Numbered from the stretch's first letter, positions 27,101 to 35,910 are shown. The stretch is 64,000 nt of DNA from Dehalobacter sp. DCM (GCF_024972775.1 NZ_CP092282.1:2349001-2413000), one strand, 5' to 3'. The notes: generated from the sequence alone by a model not told the origin. Numbers and translations: made by a program.

Positions 27101-27434
27101 CCTGGATAATTACACCGGTAAGATCCGTCCGGTTAAATCCCTTTCCGGTGGCGAATCCTTTAAAGCCTCGCTGGCGCTGGCTCTCGGATTATCCGATGTC
27201 ATCCAAAGCTATGCCGGCGGCGTCGAAATTGACACCCTGTTTATTGATGAAGGCTTTGGATCGCTGGATTCCGAATCACTGGAACAAGCCATCACGGTCC
27301 TGCATGATCTGACTTCCGGCAATCGCTTGGTCGGGATCATTTCCCATGTGAGTGAACTGAAAGAGCGCATCGATAAAAAAATTGTGATTCGGAAAGGCAT
27401 GACCGGAAGTACGGTCGAACTTCTTCCTGTTTAG
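24129..27434 (+). CDS. sbcC: Exonuclease subunit SbcC (Rad50 family ATPase)
   Basis: The SMC-like ATPase subunit of SbcCD. The 1101-residue protein has Walker A TGDTGAGKTTLFDAI at the N-terminus, long coiled-coil arms on both sides of a zinc hook (SPCPVCGSREHP, around residue 580), and a C-terminal head with signature KSLSGGESFKASLAL and Walker B TLFIDEGFGSLD. Residues about 215-260 hold an acidic, Gln/Asp/Glu-rich insert in the first coiled coil that looks variable. Overlaps sbcD by four bases. Confidence 0.96.
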   Translation: MKPLHVVMSAFGPYAGTIEVPLAQLGDQGLFLITGDTGAGKTTLFDAIAFALFDGASGSVRTVDTLRSDFAGPEIKTFVEVSFSHKGQLYKVTRNPKYERPKKSGTGVTMESADATLILPDGSVVSGNTKVTEKINQLLGIDFKQFKQIAMIAQGEFLKMLLAESTERAGIFRKVFNTDIYLMIQDELKRQEKELKKQCEEKTQGILQHLDGIQYRPDTKENESPAICDHAEVAAAEDQEQESNHELGQDVYKAQNDDYDKNIDKQIVDQLVEPYRDIAQLTASRSIHNTEKIIHLLNEANGLEEGYYSMIREQADMLSQAMLAKVSQLTEAEFINQLFAELHAAQNAMAMLLAKKEQMNQDDVRSKSAEKALHKVKPAEDAYRREEKACRDLKQQMKELQESILQLKPKTETYQVLWQSEQQKDPLRDKLTAQIAQIRRELPNYKRVEDLKKGQGQLTRELEKAEQDLADMRHKKETDSLRLEDLRQEAEALSDAEARLLACKNALDRLAIRENDLNGLAGHIYTIEQLQHEYSVLHDDYVRSENAYTVIAEEYLGKETAFWRDQAGLIARSLRDGSPCPVCGSREHPQKAVITADAPTEAELKELKANKEAKQRLREQASKNAGMKKAQIENSEGHVLASAYKLFQERTPKAIPSLAQLVQNEQAMVLAAKENEIALHAIQLSRNKRRQEGSVQIRSLEDLLKQTEAAIAQMTEQRGTLAQRVSAGSKELETLQAALAYPSIEIADQMIQKLSGKLNDLKAALQKADKDYHSAKELLDTLIGRYHVQEESINKLSAECERTFAEYTAAYTEAGFPDEDTYHAALLPEVMLQRLKESITAYGEACRKTEADILRLQENTRNKKPQATDRIIEEQNALQSKKQDCDDTMQAVAIRLQNNSHIVRVVTEAEKARKKLEADYIVVSQLAKTANGEISGKQKLAFEQYVQASYFNQIIAEANKRLGVMSNRRYELLRRENAADNRSQSGLDLDVLDNYTGKIRPVKSLSGGESFKASLALALGLSDVIQSYAGGVEIDTLFIDEGFGSLDSESLEQAITVLHDLTSGNRLVGIISHVSELKERIDKKIVIRKGMTGSTVELLPV

Positions 27435-27436
27435 CG

Positions 27437-27466
27437 TTGACTTCTTTATAGGAATACAATTATACT
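27437..27466 (+). promoter_or_regulatory. Likely promoter of the ior-paaK operon
   Basis: TTGACT (27437-27442) and TATACT (27461-27466) with an 18-base spacer, just after the sbcC stop. The iorA start is about 155 bases downstream, leaving a long leader that contains a hairpin. Confidence 0.6.
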
Positions 27467-27555
27467 TAAATGTATTGTTTTACATCGTTGTTTCATACTT
27501 TAAGGTCATTACAATTATTGGACTTAAAAACCAAAATTCATCAAGGGATGTTTAC

Positions 27556-27584
27556 AAGCTTGTCTTGATTGGAGAGACAAGCTT
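27556..27584 (+). promoter_or_regulatory. Leader hairpin upstream of iorA
   Basis: AAGCTTGTCT-9 nt-AGACAAGCTT is a perfect 10-bp stem in the leader, 35 bases before the iorA start. There is no T-run, so it may stabilise the mRNA or be an operator. Confidence 0.5.
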
Positions 27585-27619
27585 TGAGTACGTTACATGA
27601 CAGAAATGGAGGAAAGAGC

Positions 27620-29476
27620 ATGGTACAGTCACTCGTGATGGGGAACGAAGCCATTGCCCTCGGTGCGGTTCGCGCGGGTGTGGGGGTTGTCACCGGATAT
27701 CCCGGAACACCTTCTACTGAAATATTAGAAACCATCGCCCATAAAAATCCCGGCGATATTTATGTCGAATGGTCCGTCAACGAAAAGTCGGCCCTCGAAG
27801 TTGCGGCAGGGGCCGCCTATGCCAGTGTCCGATCTTTGGTGACAATGAAACAGGTGGGCTTAAATGTGGCTTCTGATCCGTTAATGAGCCTTGCCTATAT
27901 TGGTATCGAGGGCGGCATGGTTGTGGTCGTTGCCGATGATCCCGGACCAATCTCTTCCCAGACAGAGCAGGATACCCGGCACTTTGCCCAATTTGCTAAA
28001 CTGCCGGTCTTTGATCCTTCGTCACCGGATGAAGCTTACACCATGATCGGCGATGCTTTTGCCTATTCGGAAAAGTATAAGACCCCCGTCTTATTCCGGC
28101 CGACGACACGGGTTTGTCATGGCAGTGCCTCCATCGATCTCGACGATAAACGCGTGTGTGATCATCAAGGGGGGCGCTTTATCAAAGATCCCAAGTGGGT
28201 CATTTTTCCCAAGCTTTCCTATGAGAAACATTTAGCGATCGAAGCCCGCCGTCCCATTTTGGAGGAAGTCTTTTCCGCCTATCCCTTTAACACGCTTACC
28301 GGCAGCGGTAAAAAAGGTATTGCCGCCGGCGGTATCAGCTATGCCTACGCGCAGGAATATCTCAGCACGATTGAAAATAGTGATTATAAATTATTGAAAG
28401 TAGCGACGCCTTATCCGTTTCCGGCAGCAATGGCTTTGGATTTTCTGTCCGGGTTGGATGAGGTCCTTGTCTTGGAAGAGCTGGATCCTGTCATTGAGAG
28501 AGAGCTGACCTATTTATGCGGCAAACACCATTTACCTGTCAACATATACGGCAAGCTGAGCGGACATACCCCGCAAGCGGGGGAGAACAGTGTTGAGATA
28601 GTCAGCGCCGCGCTGGCGGAATTTCTGGAATTGAAAAACGACCAAAAGGATATTACCCCTGCGAATTCAACAGAAAATAGGATGCCTGGCAATATGCCAC
28701 CAGCCATTGAACTGCCTGTATTGCCGGAATTACCCGTAAGACCACCGGTACTGTGTGCGGGGTGTCCGCACCGTGCGTCGTTTTATGCGGTCAAGCAAGC
28801 CATGAAAGGAAAGAAAGCCGTATTCTCCGGTGATATCGGATGTTATACCCTGGGCAATGCCAAGCCCCTCGATATGGTTGACACCTGTTTATGTATGGGA
28901 GCAGGTATTACCATCGCCCAAGGTCTGCACCGGGCGGAACCGGACACGGTCAATTTTGCCTTTATCGGGGACTCTACCTTTTTCCATACGGGCATACCCG
29001 GCGTGATTAACGCAGTCTATAACGAAACGGATATCGTCCTGATCATCCTGGATAATGCCACGACGGCGATGACCGGCCACCAGCCGCATCCCGGCATTGG
29101 GAAGACGATGATGGGAAATATCTCCGAGAAGATAAGCATACCGAACGTCCTGAAAGCGTTAGGCGTCAAACATGTCACTATCTGTGATCCACTGGATATC
29201 CAATCGGCTGCGGAAACAGTGAAACAAGCTGCTGAGGTTCGGGGGGTGTCGGCTGTTGTCTTTGAGTCGCCCTGTATCGCCAATTTTAAACCAACCCGGT
29301 CTTATTGTGTTGATACAGAAAAATGTACAGGCTGCAAACGTTGTATTAAAGAATTAGGCTGTCCGGCCATGAGTATGGCCGACGGCAAAGCACGGATCGA
29401 TCTGTCGCTATGCTACGGGTGCTCCCTTTGTACACAGATCTGCAACCTGAACGCGATCGGAGGTGGCGCGCGATGA
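27620..29476 (+). CDS. iorA: Indolepyruvate:ferredoxin oxidoreductase, alpha subunit
   Basis: Oxidatively decarboxylates aryl pyruvates (from Trp, Phe, Tyr) to aryl-acetyl-CoA while reducing ferredoxin. The 618-residue subunit has the pyrimidine-binding half (VTGYPGTPSTEIL, NEKSALEVAAGAAYA), the TPP-binding half (CAGCPHRASF, FSGDIGCYTLG, GDSTFFHTG) and two C-terminal [4Fe-4S] motifs (CTGCKRCIKELGCP and CYGCSLCTQICN). ATG 27620 follows GGAGGAAAGAGC. An earlier TTG in frame lies inside the leader hairpin and is rejected. It heads a tight iorA-iorB-paaK operon. Confidence 0.96.
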   Translation: MVQSLVMGNEAIALGAVRAGVGVVTGYPGTPSTEILETIAHKNPGDIYVEWSVNEKSALEVAAGAAYASVRSLVTMKQVGLNVASDPLMSLAYIGIEGGMVVVVADDPGPISSQTEQDTRHFAQFAKLPVFDPSSPDEAYTMIGDAFAYSEKYKTPVLFRPTTRVCHGSASIDLDDKRVCDHQGGRFIKDPKWVIFPKLSYEKHLAIEARRPILEEVFSAYPFNTLTGSGKKGIAAGGISYAYAQEYLSTIENSDYKLLKVATPYPFPAAMALDFLSGLDEVLVLEELDPVIERELTYLCGKHHLPVNIYGKLSGHTPQAGENSVEIVSAALAEFLELKNDQKDITPANSTENRMPGNMPPAIELPVLPELPVRPPVLCAGCPHRASFYAVKQAMKGKKAVFSGDIGCYTLGNAKPLDMVDTCLCMGAGITIAQGLHRAEPDTVNFAFIGDSTFFHTGIPGVINAVYNETDIVLIILDNATTAMTGHQPHPGIGKTMMGNISEKISIPNVLKALGVKHVTICDPLDIQSAAETVKQAAEVRGVSAVVFESPCIANFKPTRSYCVDTEKCTGCKRCIKELGCPAMSMADGKARIDLSLCYGCSLCTQICNLNAIGGGAR

Positions 29477-30075
29477 TGAACATCATTTTAGCGGGGGTCG
29501 GCGGACAGGGCACTGTACTCGCCTCGAAGCTGATCGCACAGGCGGCAATGCACAAAGGGTATCCTGTCCGAACCGCTGAGACAATTGGTATGGCTCAGCG
29601 CGGCGGCTGTGTCTTCAGCCATGTGAGGATTGGAGACGCGGTTTATTCGCCGTTGGTACCCAAACAGACAGCGGATGTGATCATTGGCTTTGAACCGGCG
29701 GAAGCGGTACGGGCTTTGCCGTATTTAAAACCCCAGGGAACGATTATTGTCAGTCAGAAGGCGATAAAACCGGTAACAGCGTCGCTTGGGGCATCCGGTT
29801 ATGACGGCTCAGAAATGCTTGCTTATTTATTGCAGCACTATCCAAAGGGTTATGTTGTTGACGGCGAGGCGATTTGTGCCGTCTGCGGATCGTCGAAGGT
29901 CTTAAACATCGCTTTACTTGGTGCAGCGACTGCCAGCGGGGTCCTGGGATTATCTCTTGCGGAGATGGAAGATGCCATTAAGGCTATTATGCCGGTTAAG
30001 CTTGTTGCGATGAATATGAAAGCTCTGAGCGAAGGGGCTGCAACAATAGAAAAGAAAGAGGAAGCGATACGATGA
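29473..30075 (+). CDS. iorB: Indolepyruvate:ferredoxin oxidoreductase, beta subunit
   Basis: The gamma-type subunit that completes the IorAB enzyme. The 200-residue protein starts with NIILAGVGGQGTVLASKLIA and contains TAETIGMAQRGGCVFSHVRIG, both family signatures. Two ATGs (29473, 29476) overlap the iorA stop, with GGAGGTGG upstream, so translation is coupled. Its own stop overlaps the paaK start in the same manner. Confidence 0.95.
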   Translation: MMNIILAGVGGQGTVLASKLIAQAAMHKGYPVRTAETIGMAQRGGCVFSHVRIGDAVYSPLVPKQTADVIIGFEPAEAVRALPYLKPQGTIIVSQKAIKPVTASLGASGYDGSEMLAYLLQHYPKGYVVDGEAICAVCGSSKVLNIALLGAATASGVLGLSLAEMEDAIKAIMPVKLVAMNMKALSEGAATIEKKEEAIR

Positions 30076-31310
30076 AACGGATGACGGAAATTCAGTTTAA
30101 GGCCATCAAGGAAAATCTGGCTAAGCTGATGACAATGGAGGACGGGTTTTATCATAAGAAATTTGCCGGCCTGAATAGGGATACTATTCAGAGTCAGGAA
30201 GATTTTGAGAAGCTGCCGTTTACCAACAAGGATGATTTGCGCGAAGCCTATCCTCTGGGCTTACAAGCCGTTCCCGACAGCGAAATAGTCCGGATCCATT
30301 CATCCTCCGGAACAACAGGCACTCCGGTTATCATTCCGTATACTAAGCAGGATATTGAGGACTGGGCCCTGATGTTTAAACGCTGTTACGAAGCAGCCGG
30401 CCTGACCAATTTAGACCGTGTTCATGTGACACCGGGGTATGGTCTCTGGACAGCCGGTATTGGTTTCCAGGCTGGTGCGGAGCTGCTCGGAGCCATGGTC
30501 ATCCCCATGGGACCCGGTAATACTGATAAACAAATCCAGATGATGGTTGATTTGCAAAGCACTGTTTTATGTGCTACCTCATCGTATGCGTTGTTGCTGG
30601 CGGAGGAAATTGCCAAGAGGGGCATACGTGATAAGATACATCTGCGTAAAGGAGTCATCGGCTCTGAACGTTGGGGTGAAAAAATGCGCAAACGGATTGC
30701 CAATGAACTGGGTGTCCAATTATACGATATCTATGGCTTAACAGAAATTTACGGACCGGGAATTGGAATGAGCTGCGATTTTGAGTGCGGAATGCATTAT
30801 TGGGATGATTATTTTTACTTCGAAATCATCGATCCACAAACGGGTGAGCCGGTTCCCGACGGGGAAATCGGAGAACTGGTCATTACCACGCTGAGGAAAC
30901 AGGGTGCACCGCTCATTCGCTACCGAACCCATGACCTGACCCGCTTCATCCCCGGCGAATGCGCCTGCGGAATGACCTATCCCCGTATTGATATTATTCT
31001 CGGTCGTACAGATGATATGATTAAAGTCAAGGGTGTGAACATTTTCCCGGGACAGATCGATGAACTACTGAAGGAAATCGAAGGTGCCAGCAGTGAGTAC
31101 CAGGTTATGATCGATCATTTAAACGGTAAAGATATCCTGACGTTGTTCTTTGAGACCGATCCGGGTTATGATAAAAAACAGGTGGAACACGCTGTCAAAC
31201 AAAAGTATAAATTGAAAATCGGGATTACAATCGTTCCCAAAGCGGTTGCCATCGGCGAGCTGCCGCGCAGTGAAAAAAAATCCACGCGTATTTTTGACAA
31301 TCGCTATTAA
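30072..31310 (+). CDS. paaK: Phenylacetate-CoA ligase
   Basis: Activates phenylacetate or related aryl acids to CoA thioesters with ATP, and in the reverse direction could conserve energy from aryl-acetyl-CoA made by IorAB. The 412-residue protein has the AMP-binding core SSSGTTGTPVIIPYT, the adenylate motif IYGLTEIYGPG, the hinge RTDDMIKVKGVNIFPGQI and the C-terminal catalytic-lysine region (LPRSEKKSTR). The ATGA overlap with iorB supports a common pathway: amino-acid-derived aryl pyruvate to aryl-acetyl-CoA to aryl acetate. Confidence 0.94.
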   Translation: MKRMTEIQFKAIKENLAKLMTMEDGFYHKKFAGLNRDTIQSQEDFEKLPFTNKDDLREAYPLGLQAVPDSEIVRIHSSSGTTGTPVIIPYTKQDIEDWALMFKRCYEAAGLTNLDRVHVTPGYGLWTAGIGFQAGAELLGAMVIPMGPGNTDKQIQMMVDLQSTVLCATSSYALLLAEEIAKRGIRDKIHLRKGVIGSERWGEKMRKRIANELGVQLYDIYGLTEIYGPGIGMSCDFECGMHYWDDYFYFEIIDPQTGEPVPDGEIGELVITTLRKQGAPLIRYRTHDLTRFIPGECACGMTYPRIDIILGRTDDMIKVKGVNIFPGQIDELLKEIEGASSEYQVMIDHLNGKDILTLFFETDPGYDKKQVEHAVKQKYKLKIGITIVPKAVAIGELPRSEKKSTRIFDNRY

Positions 31311-31440
31311 CAAGATTCCCGTTTTTGATTATAATTAATAGCTGAATATGGTTGCCATAGAACGTGGTGAGAATATCATCACAAATTAATACATCATCAA
31401 AAATTTAATTGTTGAAAGGTAGAACGGGAGGATAGGGAAT

Positions 31441-33078
31441 ATGCCCATTACGGAGATTTTAGCGCGCAATGCGGAACAGTATGGTAGAGAAAAATGTCTG
31501 ACCGAGATTAACTTGGATCTGCAAGAAAGTCATAATGTGACCTGGCGGGAATATGATCTGATTGAGAATAATCCGGCGGGTGAATATAGGCTGAATATGA
31601 CCTGGGGTGTCTTTGATGAAAAGGCCAACCGCTTTGCCAACCTTCTCATTAAAAGAGGCATAAAAAAGGGCGATAAAGTTGCGATTCTTTTAATGAATTG
31701 CCTGGAATGGCTGCCCATTTACTTTGGCATCTTAAAAGCCGGCGCGGTGGCTGTACCGCTGAATTTTCGCTATACCGCGGAGGAAATCAAATACTGTCTG
31801 GAACTTTCCGATACAGTCGCATTGATCTTCGGGCCCGAATTTATCGGTCGCGTTGAAACGATCGTTGAGCGGATTCCCAAGGTTAAAACGCTGTTTTTTA
31901 CGGGAGAGAACCGCCCGACCTTTGCCGAAAACTACGACCGCCTGGCAGCGAACAGTTCTTCAGAAGCACCGAATGTGAGGTTAGCCGATGACGATGATGC
32001 TGCCGTCTATTTTTCCTCAGGTACGACGGGATTTCCTAAAGCCATCCTGCATACACATCGCAGTTTGATGTCAGCCTGTATTACAGAGCAAAACCACCAT
32101 CATCAAACCCGTGACGATAATTTTCTCTGTATTCCGCCGTTATATCATACAGGCGCGAAGATGCACTGGTTCGGCAGTTTGCTTTCCGGCAGTAAAGCCG
32201 TTATTTTGCGCGGCGTCAAGCCGGAATGGATACTCCGGACGATTTCCGAAGAAAAGATAACTATCGCTTGGCTGCTCGTGCCCTGGGCACAGGATATCCT
32301 GGATGCGATTGACAGTGGTACTGTCAAATTGGAGGACTACGAACTTTCCCAGTGGCGCTTGATGCATATTGGTGCCCAGCCCGTGCCGCCCAGTCTGATT
32401 AGGCGCTGGAAGCATTATTTCCCGAATCATCAATATGATACAAATTACGGATTGAGCGAATCCATCGGTCCCGGCTGTGTCCATCTGGGAGTCGAGAATA
32501 TCCATAAAGTCGGAGCCATCGGCGTACCCGGTTATGGGTGGGAAACGAAAATCGCCGATGAGAATGGCGAACCAGTTCCGCCGGGACAGGTCGGCGAACT
32601 GATGGTCAAAGGGCCCGGCGTGATGACATGTTATTATAATGATCCTGCGGCGACGGCAGCGGTACTTAAAGACGGTTGGCTGTTGACTGGCGATATGGCC
32701 CGTATCGATGACGAGGGGTTCATTTATCTGGTTGATCGAAAAAAAGATGTCATCATCAGCGGCGGTGAAAATATTTATCCCGTACAAATTGAAGATTTTC
32801 TCAGGGCGCATACGGCAATTAAAGATGTTGCCGTCATCGGCTTGCCTGATCCACGTTTGGGGGAAATTGCCGCAGCGATCATTGAGCTTAAACCAGATCA
32901 TACCTGCACCGAGGAAGATATCATGGCTTTTTGTTCCGAAATGCCGCGTTATAAACGCCCGCGCAAAATAATCTTTGATCAGGTTCCGCGCAATCCAACC
33001 GGCAAGATCGAGAAACCACGCATGCGCGAAAAATACGGGGCAGCAAGTTTGGTTGCCGCTCAAACCGGGGCTAAATAA
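31441..33078 (+). CDS. Acyl-CoA ligase (AMP-dependent, fatty/aryl acid type)
   Basis: A 545-residue adenylate-forming ligase with the nucleotide motif YFSSGTTGFPKAILHTH, NYGLSESIGPG, the hinge TGDMARIDDEGFIYLVDRKK and the catalytic Lys near the end (NPTGKIEKPRMREKY). It lies 130 bases after paaK in the same orientation, with an AACGGGAGGATAG ribosome site, so it may belong to the same aryl/branched-acid pathway. The precise acid is unknown. A long open frame on the opposite strand (32140-33063) is an overlap artefact. Confidence 0.92.
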   Translation: MPITEILARNAEQYGREKCLTEINLDLQESHNVTWREYDLIENNPAGEYRLNMTWGVFDEKANRFANLLIKRGIKKGDKVAILLMNCLEWLPIYFGILKAGAVAVPLNFRYTAEEIKYCLELSDTVALIFGPEFIGRVETIVERIPKVKTLFFTGENRPTFAENYDRLAANSSSEAPNVRLADDDDAAVYFSSGTTGFPKAILHTHRSLMSACITEQNHHHQTRDDNFLCIPPLYHTGAKMHWFGSLLSGSKAVILRGVKPEWILRTISEEKITIAWLLVPWAQDILDAIDSGTVKLEDYELSQWRLMHIGAQPVPPSLIRRWKHYFPNHQYDTNYGLSESIGPGCVHLGVENIHKVGAIGVPGYGWETKIADENGEPVPPGQVGELMVKGPGVMTCYYNDPAATAAVLKDGWLLTGDMARIDDEGFIYLVDRKKDVIISGGENIYPVQIEDFLRAHTAIKDVAVIGLPDPRLGEIAAAIIELKPDHTCTEEDIMAFCSEMPRYKRPRKIIFDQVPRNPTGKIEKPRMREKYGAASLVAAQTGAK

Positions 33079-33170
33079 CGAATACTATCTCAATATCCAG
33101 CTGTAAAAATAATGTTGCGATATAACCTTGCGGTGAACCCTATAGAGGAGGATTTATACCCTTGAAGTCG

Positions 33171-33212
33171 AATGAACAACTGCCGCGATGCCACGGATGG
33201 CAAGGATATTTA
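33171..33212 (+). repeat. Dispersed ACGGAT-hairpin element, copy 2 (short)
   Basis: Carries the modules GAACAACTGCCGCG and GCCACGGATGGC followed by AAGGA. The first module matches the region after the palindrome at 12298 and the second the core at 12403. It lies between the acyl-CoA ligase and lipoprotein genes. Confidence 0.6.
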
Positions 33213-33232
33213 ATTGAAGCGGAGGGAACGCG

Positions 33233-34114
33233 ATGGAAAAAGGTAATAAAAAACAGGTCCGACTTATTCTTGCTTCCGGATTTATCCTAATAATCGCTTT
33301 GCTTATCAGCTCCTGCGGAAAAGCAAATGATAACAATCCTCCTCAACATGCGATTACCCAACCTTCGCCGGATTTTACACCGGGTAATGCCTTTGCGCCG
33401 GAAGGGTTAGCGGTGATCGAGGGTACGAACATCGCCGACAGTGTTCGCGGGGATATGAACAGTGACGGCAACCCTGAAGAGATTATTCTTACCGGTGTAC
33501 TCCAAGAGGCCGTGGATCCTTTATTGCATGATGTTAAAATAACCGTTAAAGACGGAAAGACGGGTAACTTTGCCACCGCCTCCATCGGACCGGATAATGT
33601 CGGGTATGAGCCAAAATTATTCATTGGATCGTTCACAGGAGCTGAAAGCAACGAATTATTTGTTTCCGTTACCACCGGGGGCAGCGGCGGGATTGTTGTC
33701 TATAGCCTGCTGCATTATGTGGATGGCCAAATCAGTCCGGTAATTACCCAGTCGGATTTGAATGACGGACTGCCCTTGACCTTAACCTGCAGCGATGGAT
33801 TCAAACTGACAGCCGAAGACAAGGGTACGGGTTACACGGCGCAGATTGATTTGAGCAAAGGGACCGACGATTATGTTGCTATGAATATTTATGATCAAAA
33901 AGGCAAACTTGTAGGCGACCCCAATATCCTGTTGGACGGCTATAGTTTAATGGAGGCCATCGATGTCAACGGGGATGGATTACTTGAACTTCAAGGAACT
34001 CAGGCCATTTCTGTTGGTGCTCACGCGAATCAAGTTGCCCGAGCCGAGTCCGTGTGGTCAGTGAAAGACGGTAAGCTTCAACTTCTGGAAGAGAAAGTGA
34101 CACCAGTAAATTAA
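33233..34114 (+). CDS. Lipoprotein with VCBS/FG-GAP-like domain, 293 residues
   Basis: Extracytoplasmic. It has a signal peptide with lipobox LISSC (Cys near residue 28), a Pro-rich linker (QPSPDFTPGN), then a beta-rich domain with two Asp-rich loops (GDMNSDGNPEE and DVNGDGLLEL) like calcium-binding FG-GAP/VCBS repeats. Related 'VCBS repeat-containing' lipoproteins are common in clostridia and have no known role. ATG 33233 has AGCGGAGGGAACGCG upstream. It appears monocistronic. Confidence 0.82.
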   Translation: MEKGNKKQVRLILASGFILIIALLISSCGKANDNNPPQHAITQPSPDFTPGNAFAPEGLAVIEGTNIADSVRGDMNSDGNPEEIILTGVLQEAVDPLLHDVKITVKDGKTGNFATASIGPDNVGYEPKLFIGSFTGAESNELFVSVTTGGSGGIVVYSLLHYVDGQISPVITQSDLNDGLPLTLTCSDGFKLTAEDKGTGYTAQIDLSKGTDDYVAMNIYDQKGKLVGDPNILLDGYSLMEAIDVNGDGLLELQGTQAISVGAHANQVARAESVWSVKDGKLQLLEEKVTPVN

Positions 34115-34239
34115 TTCCACCTGCTCGATGTGATCTTTTCAAATTGTTTTGAATGAAGAACAATTTGAGGAACTGGCTAGATACCTTGCTACGTTCTGCT
34201 CATATTAATATCGGATGACGTTCGTGATATAATCAGGAT

Positions 34240-35412
34240 ATGAATAAACACTGTAATAACCGAAAAATCGTGCATATCGATATGGATGCCTTTTACGCTT
34301 CTGTGGAACAGCGGGATGAGCCGACACTCAAGGGGAAGCCGGTCGTTGTCGGAGGCAGACCCAACAGCAGAGGCGTTGTTTCTGCTGCCTCCTATGAAGC
34401 GCGCCGCTTTGGTATTCACTCGGCAATGCCGTTGACGGAGGCTCATCGTCGCTGCCCGCAAGCTGTATTCCTTCCGGTCAACATGCGTAAATACAGCGAA
34501 GTATCACTGCAAATTAGGGAAATATTCCAGACGTACACGCCGCTAGTCGAGCCATTGTCTCTGGATGAAGCTTTTTTGGATGTGACAGGGTCCATCACCT
34601 TATTTGGTTCTGCCGAGGAAATTGCCGCTGTGATTAAACGCCGGATACGTGACGAGCTTCAATTGACAGCATCGGTTGGCGTTGCCTGCAATAAATTTCT
34701 GGCTAAGATCGCTTCCGATTTGCGTAAACCGGATGGGTTTGTTGTCGTACCACCCGATAAAATAAAGGAATTCTTAGATCCTTTAAAAGTAGAACGGGTG
34801 TGGGGAGTCGGCAAAAAAACTGCGGAACAACTCCATCAAATGGGAGTAAAAACGGTCAAAGACCTGCGTGCACTTGAGTTAAATACCTTAACAAGGCTTT
34901 TCGGGATTATGGGTGAACAGTTGTATGAACTGGCCAGAGGCATGGACGATCGTCCGGTGGAAACAGAAAGGGCAGCGAAATCGATAGGCCGGGAAACGAC
35001 ATTTCCCACCGATATTGACGATAGAGACGTCTTAGAAAAAGTTTTGCTCGAGCTGGCCCTTGATGTTGGTAGAAGGCTGCGGCGTGACGATTTAAAGGCG
35101 AGAACGATAACCTTGAAAGTGCGGTACCATGATTTTCGCACATTGTCCCGTTCAGTGACGTTGCCTCAAGCAACTAATCTGGATGATGTGATTTATGGTG
35201 AAACCGCTGCTTTGTTGCGGGCACTGTCGCTGAAGCAGCCGTTAAGACTGATCGGTATCGCGCTGCATAATCTGACAGATCAGCCCGAGCAGCTTTCCTT
35301 GTTCGGCGAATCCCAAAAAGAAAAAGAGACATTGACCAAGGTCATCGACAATGTCAACCAGAAATACGGAAAAAGCGCGATTACCAGAGCCCGGCTTATA
35401 AAAAATAATTAA
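34240..35412 (+). CDS. dinB: DNA polymerase IV (Y-family)
   Basis: Translesion polymerase. The 390-residue protein has all Y-family motifs: HIDMDAFYASVEQ, YEARRFGI, PLSLDEAFLDVT (catalytic Asp-Glu), SVGVACNKFLAKIASD and the helix-hairpin-helix region VERVWGVGKKTAEQL. The C-terminal QLSLF is a beta-clamp binding motif. A TATAAT (34228-34233) with a weak TTAATA at -35 lies only 6 bases before the ATG, so the transcript may be nearly leaderless. I saw no LexA-type operator. Confidence 0.95.
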   Translation: MNKHCNNRKIVHIDMDAFYASVEQRDEPTLKGKPVVVGGRPNSRGVVSAASYEARRFGIHSAMPLTEAHRRCPQAVFLPVNMRKYSEVSLQIREIFQTYTPLVEPLSLDEAFLDVTGSITLFGSAEEIAAVIKRRIRDELQLTASVGVACNKFLAKIASDLRKPDGFVVVPPDKIKEFLDPLKVERVWGVGKKTAEQLHQMGVKTVKDLRALELNTLTRLFGIMGEQLYELARGMDDRPVETERAAKSIGRETTFPTDIDDRDVLEKVLLELALDVGRRLRRDDLKARTITLKVRYHDFRTLSRSVTLPQATNLDDVIYGETAALLRALSLKQPLRLIGIALHNLTDQPEQLSLFGESQKEKETLTKVIDNVNQKYGKSAITRARLIKNN

Positions 35413-35419
35413 TTATACA

Positions 35420-35448
35420 TTGACAACAGATAGAATAATCTATATAAT
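35420..35448 (+). promoter_or_regulatory. Consensus sigma-A promoter
   Basis: TTGACA (35420-35425), 17-base spacer, TATAAT (35443-35448): consensus at both hexamers. It should drive the 87-residue gene at 35557 with a leader of about 100 bases. Confidence 0.88.
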
Positions 35449-35556
35449 TATTTGCGGAGAATTTTACTGATATATGATTTTATGAAAGTTAAATCGGATA
35501 TATTTTTGTATAACTCCTTATTTATCGATGTGAAATAGAAAGAGGTTATTTTTTTT

Positions 35557-35820
35557 ATGCGTATTTGGACTGAACTTAACAAATTATGTTCTGATGTTGA
35601 GAAGCTTGCAGCCTGTGACTTACATGGTGTGGCAAAAGAGAACAAATTGACCGCCCTGAAAAATGAAATTGCGGTTATCCTTCGGATTTTATTCGGAGAA
35701 AACTCCAGAGAAGTAAAGGTAATCAGACAAACGACGTCAACGGCAACTATTATCAAGGTCATCAAGCATCTTGACAGCAGAAGAGTTAACGATGTTGATA
35801 CGATGGCTGTGAATATGTAA
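35557..35820 (+). CDS. Hypothetical protein, 87 residues, strongly expressed
   Basis: A small soluble, mostly helical protein (MRIWTELNKLCSDVEKLAA) with two Cys in the first half and a basic C-terminal half (REVKVIRQTTSTATIIKVIKH). Not recognised. It has a full-consensus promoter, a 100-base AT-rich leader and the ribosome site GAAAGAGG 12 bases before ATG 35557, with a T-rich stretch between. A long hairpin follows 30 bases after the stop. The promoter strength suggests an abundant protein, but no function can be offered. Confidence 0.72.
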   Translation: MRIWTELNKLCSDVEKLAACDLHGVAKENKLTALKNEIAVILRILFGENSREVKVIRQTTSTATIIKVIKHLDSRRVNDVDTMAVNM

Positions 35821-35850
35821 TGTATTAGGTCTCATTCGCTTAAACATGGT

Positions 35851-35910
35851 ATACTCTCCTTATGCAACCAGATTTGATTATCTGCTTGCGCTAAGGAGAG
35901 TATTTTCATT
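35851..35910 (+). terminator. Long hairpin between the 87-aa gene and the helicase gene
   Basis: ATACTCTCCTTA (35851-35862) pairs perfectly with TAAGGAGAGTAT (35892-35903). Inside, GCAA/TTGC and CAGA/TCTG extend the stem, and TTTCATTTG follows. It reads as a terminator for the upstream gene. The right arm also contains the only good Shine-Dalgarno sequence before the helicase gene, so it could mask that site. Confidence 0.65.

Noticed and set aside
32140-33063. A 307-codon open frame on the minus strand.
   Set aside because: It lies wholly within the acyl-CoA ligase gene, has shadow-like composition and no ribosome binding site, while the plus-strand product has all family motifs.
34200-34240. 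A LexA/DinR operator before dinB.
   Set aside because: No GAAC-N4-GTTC pattern is present; only a -10 box close to the start codon could be seen.
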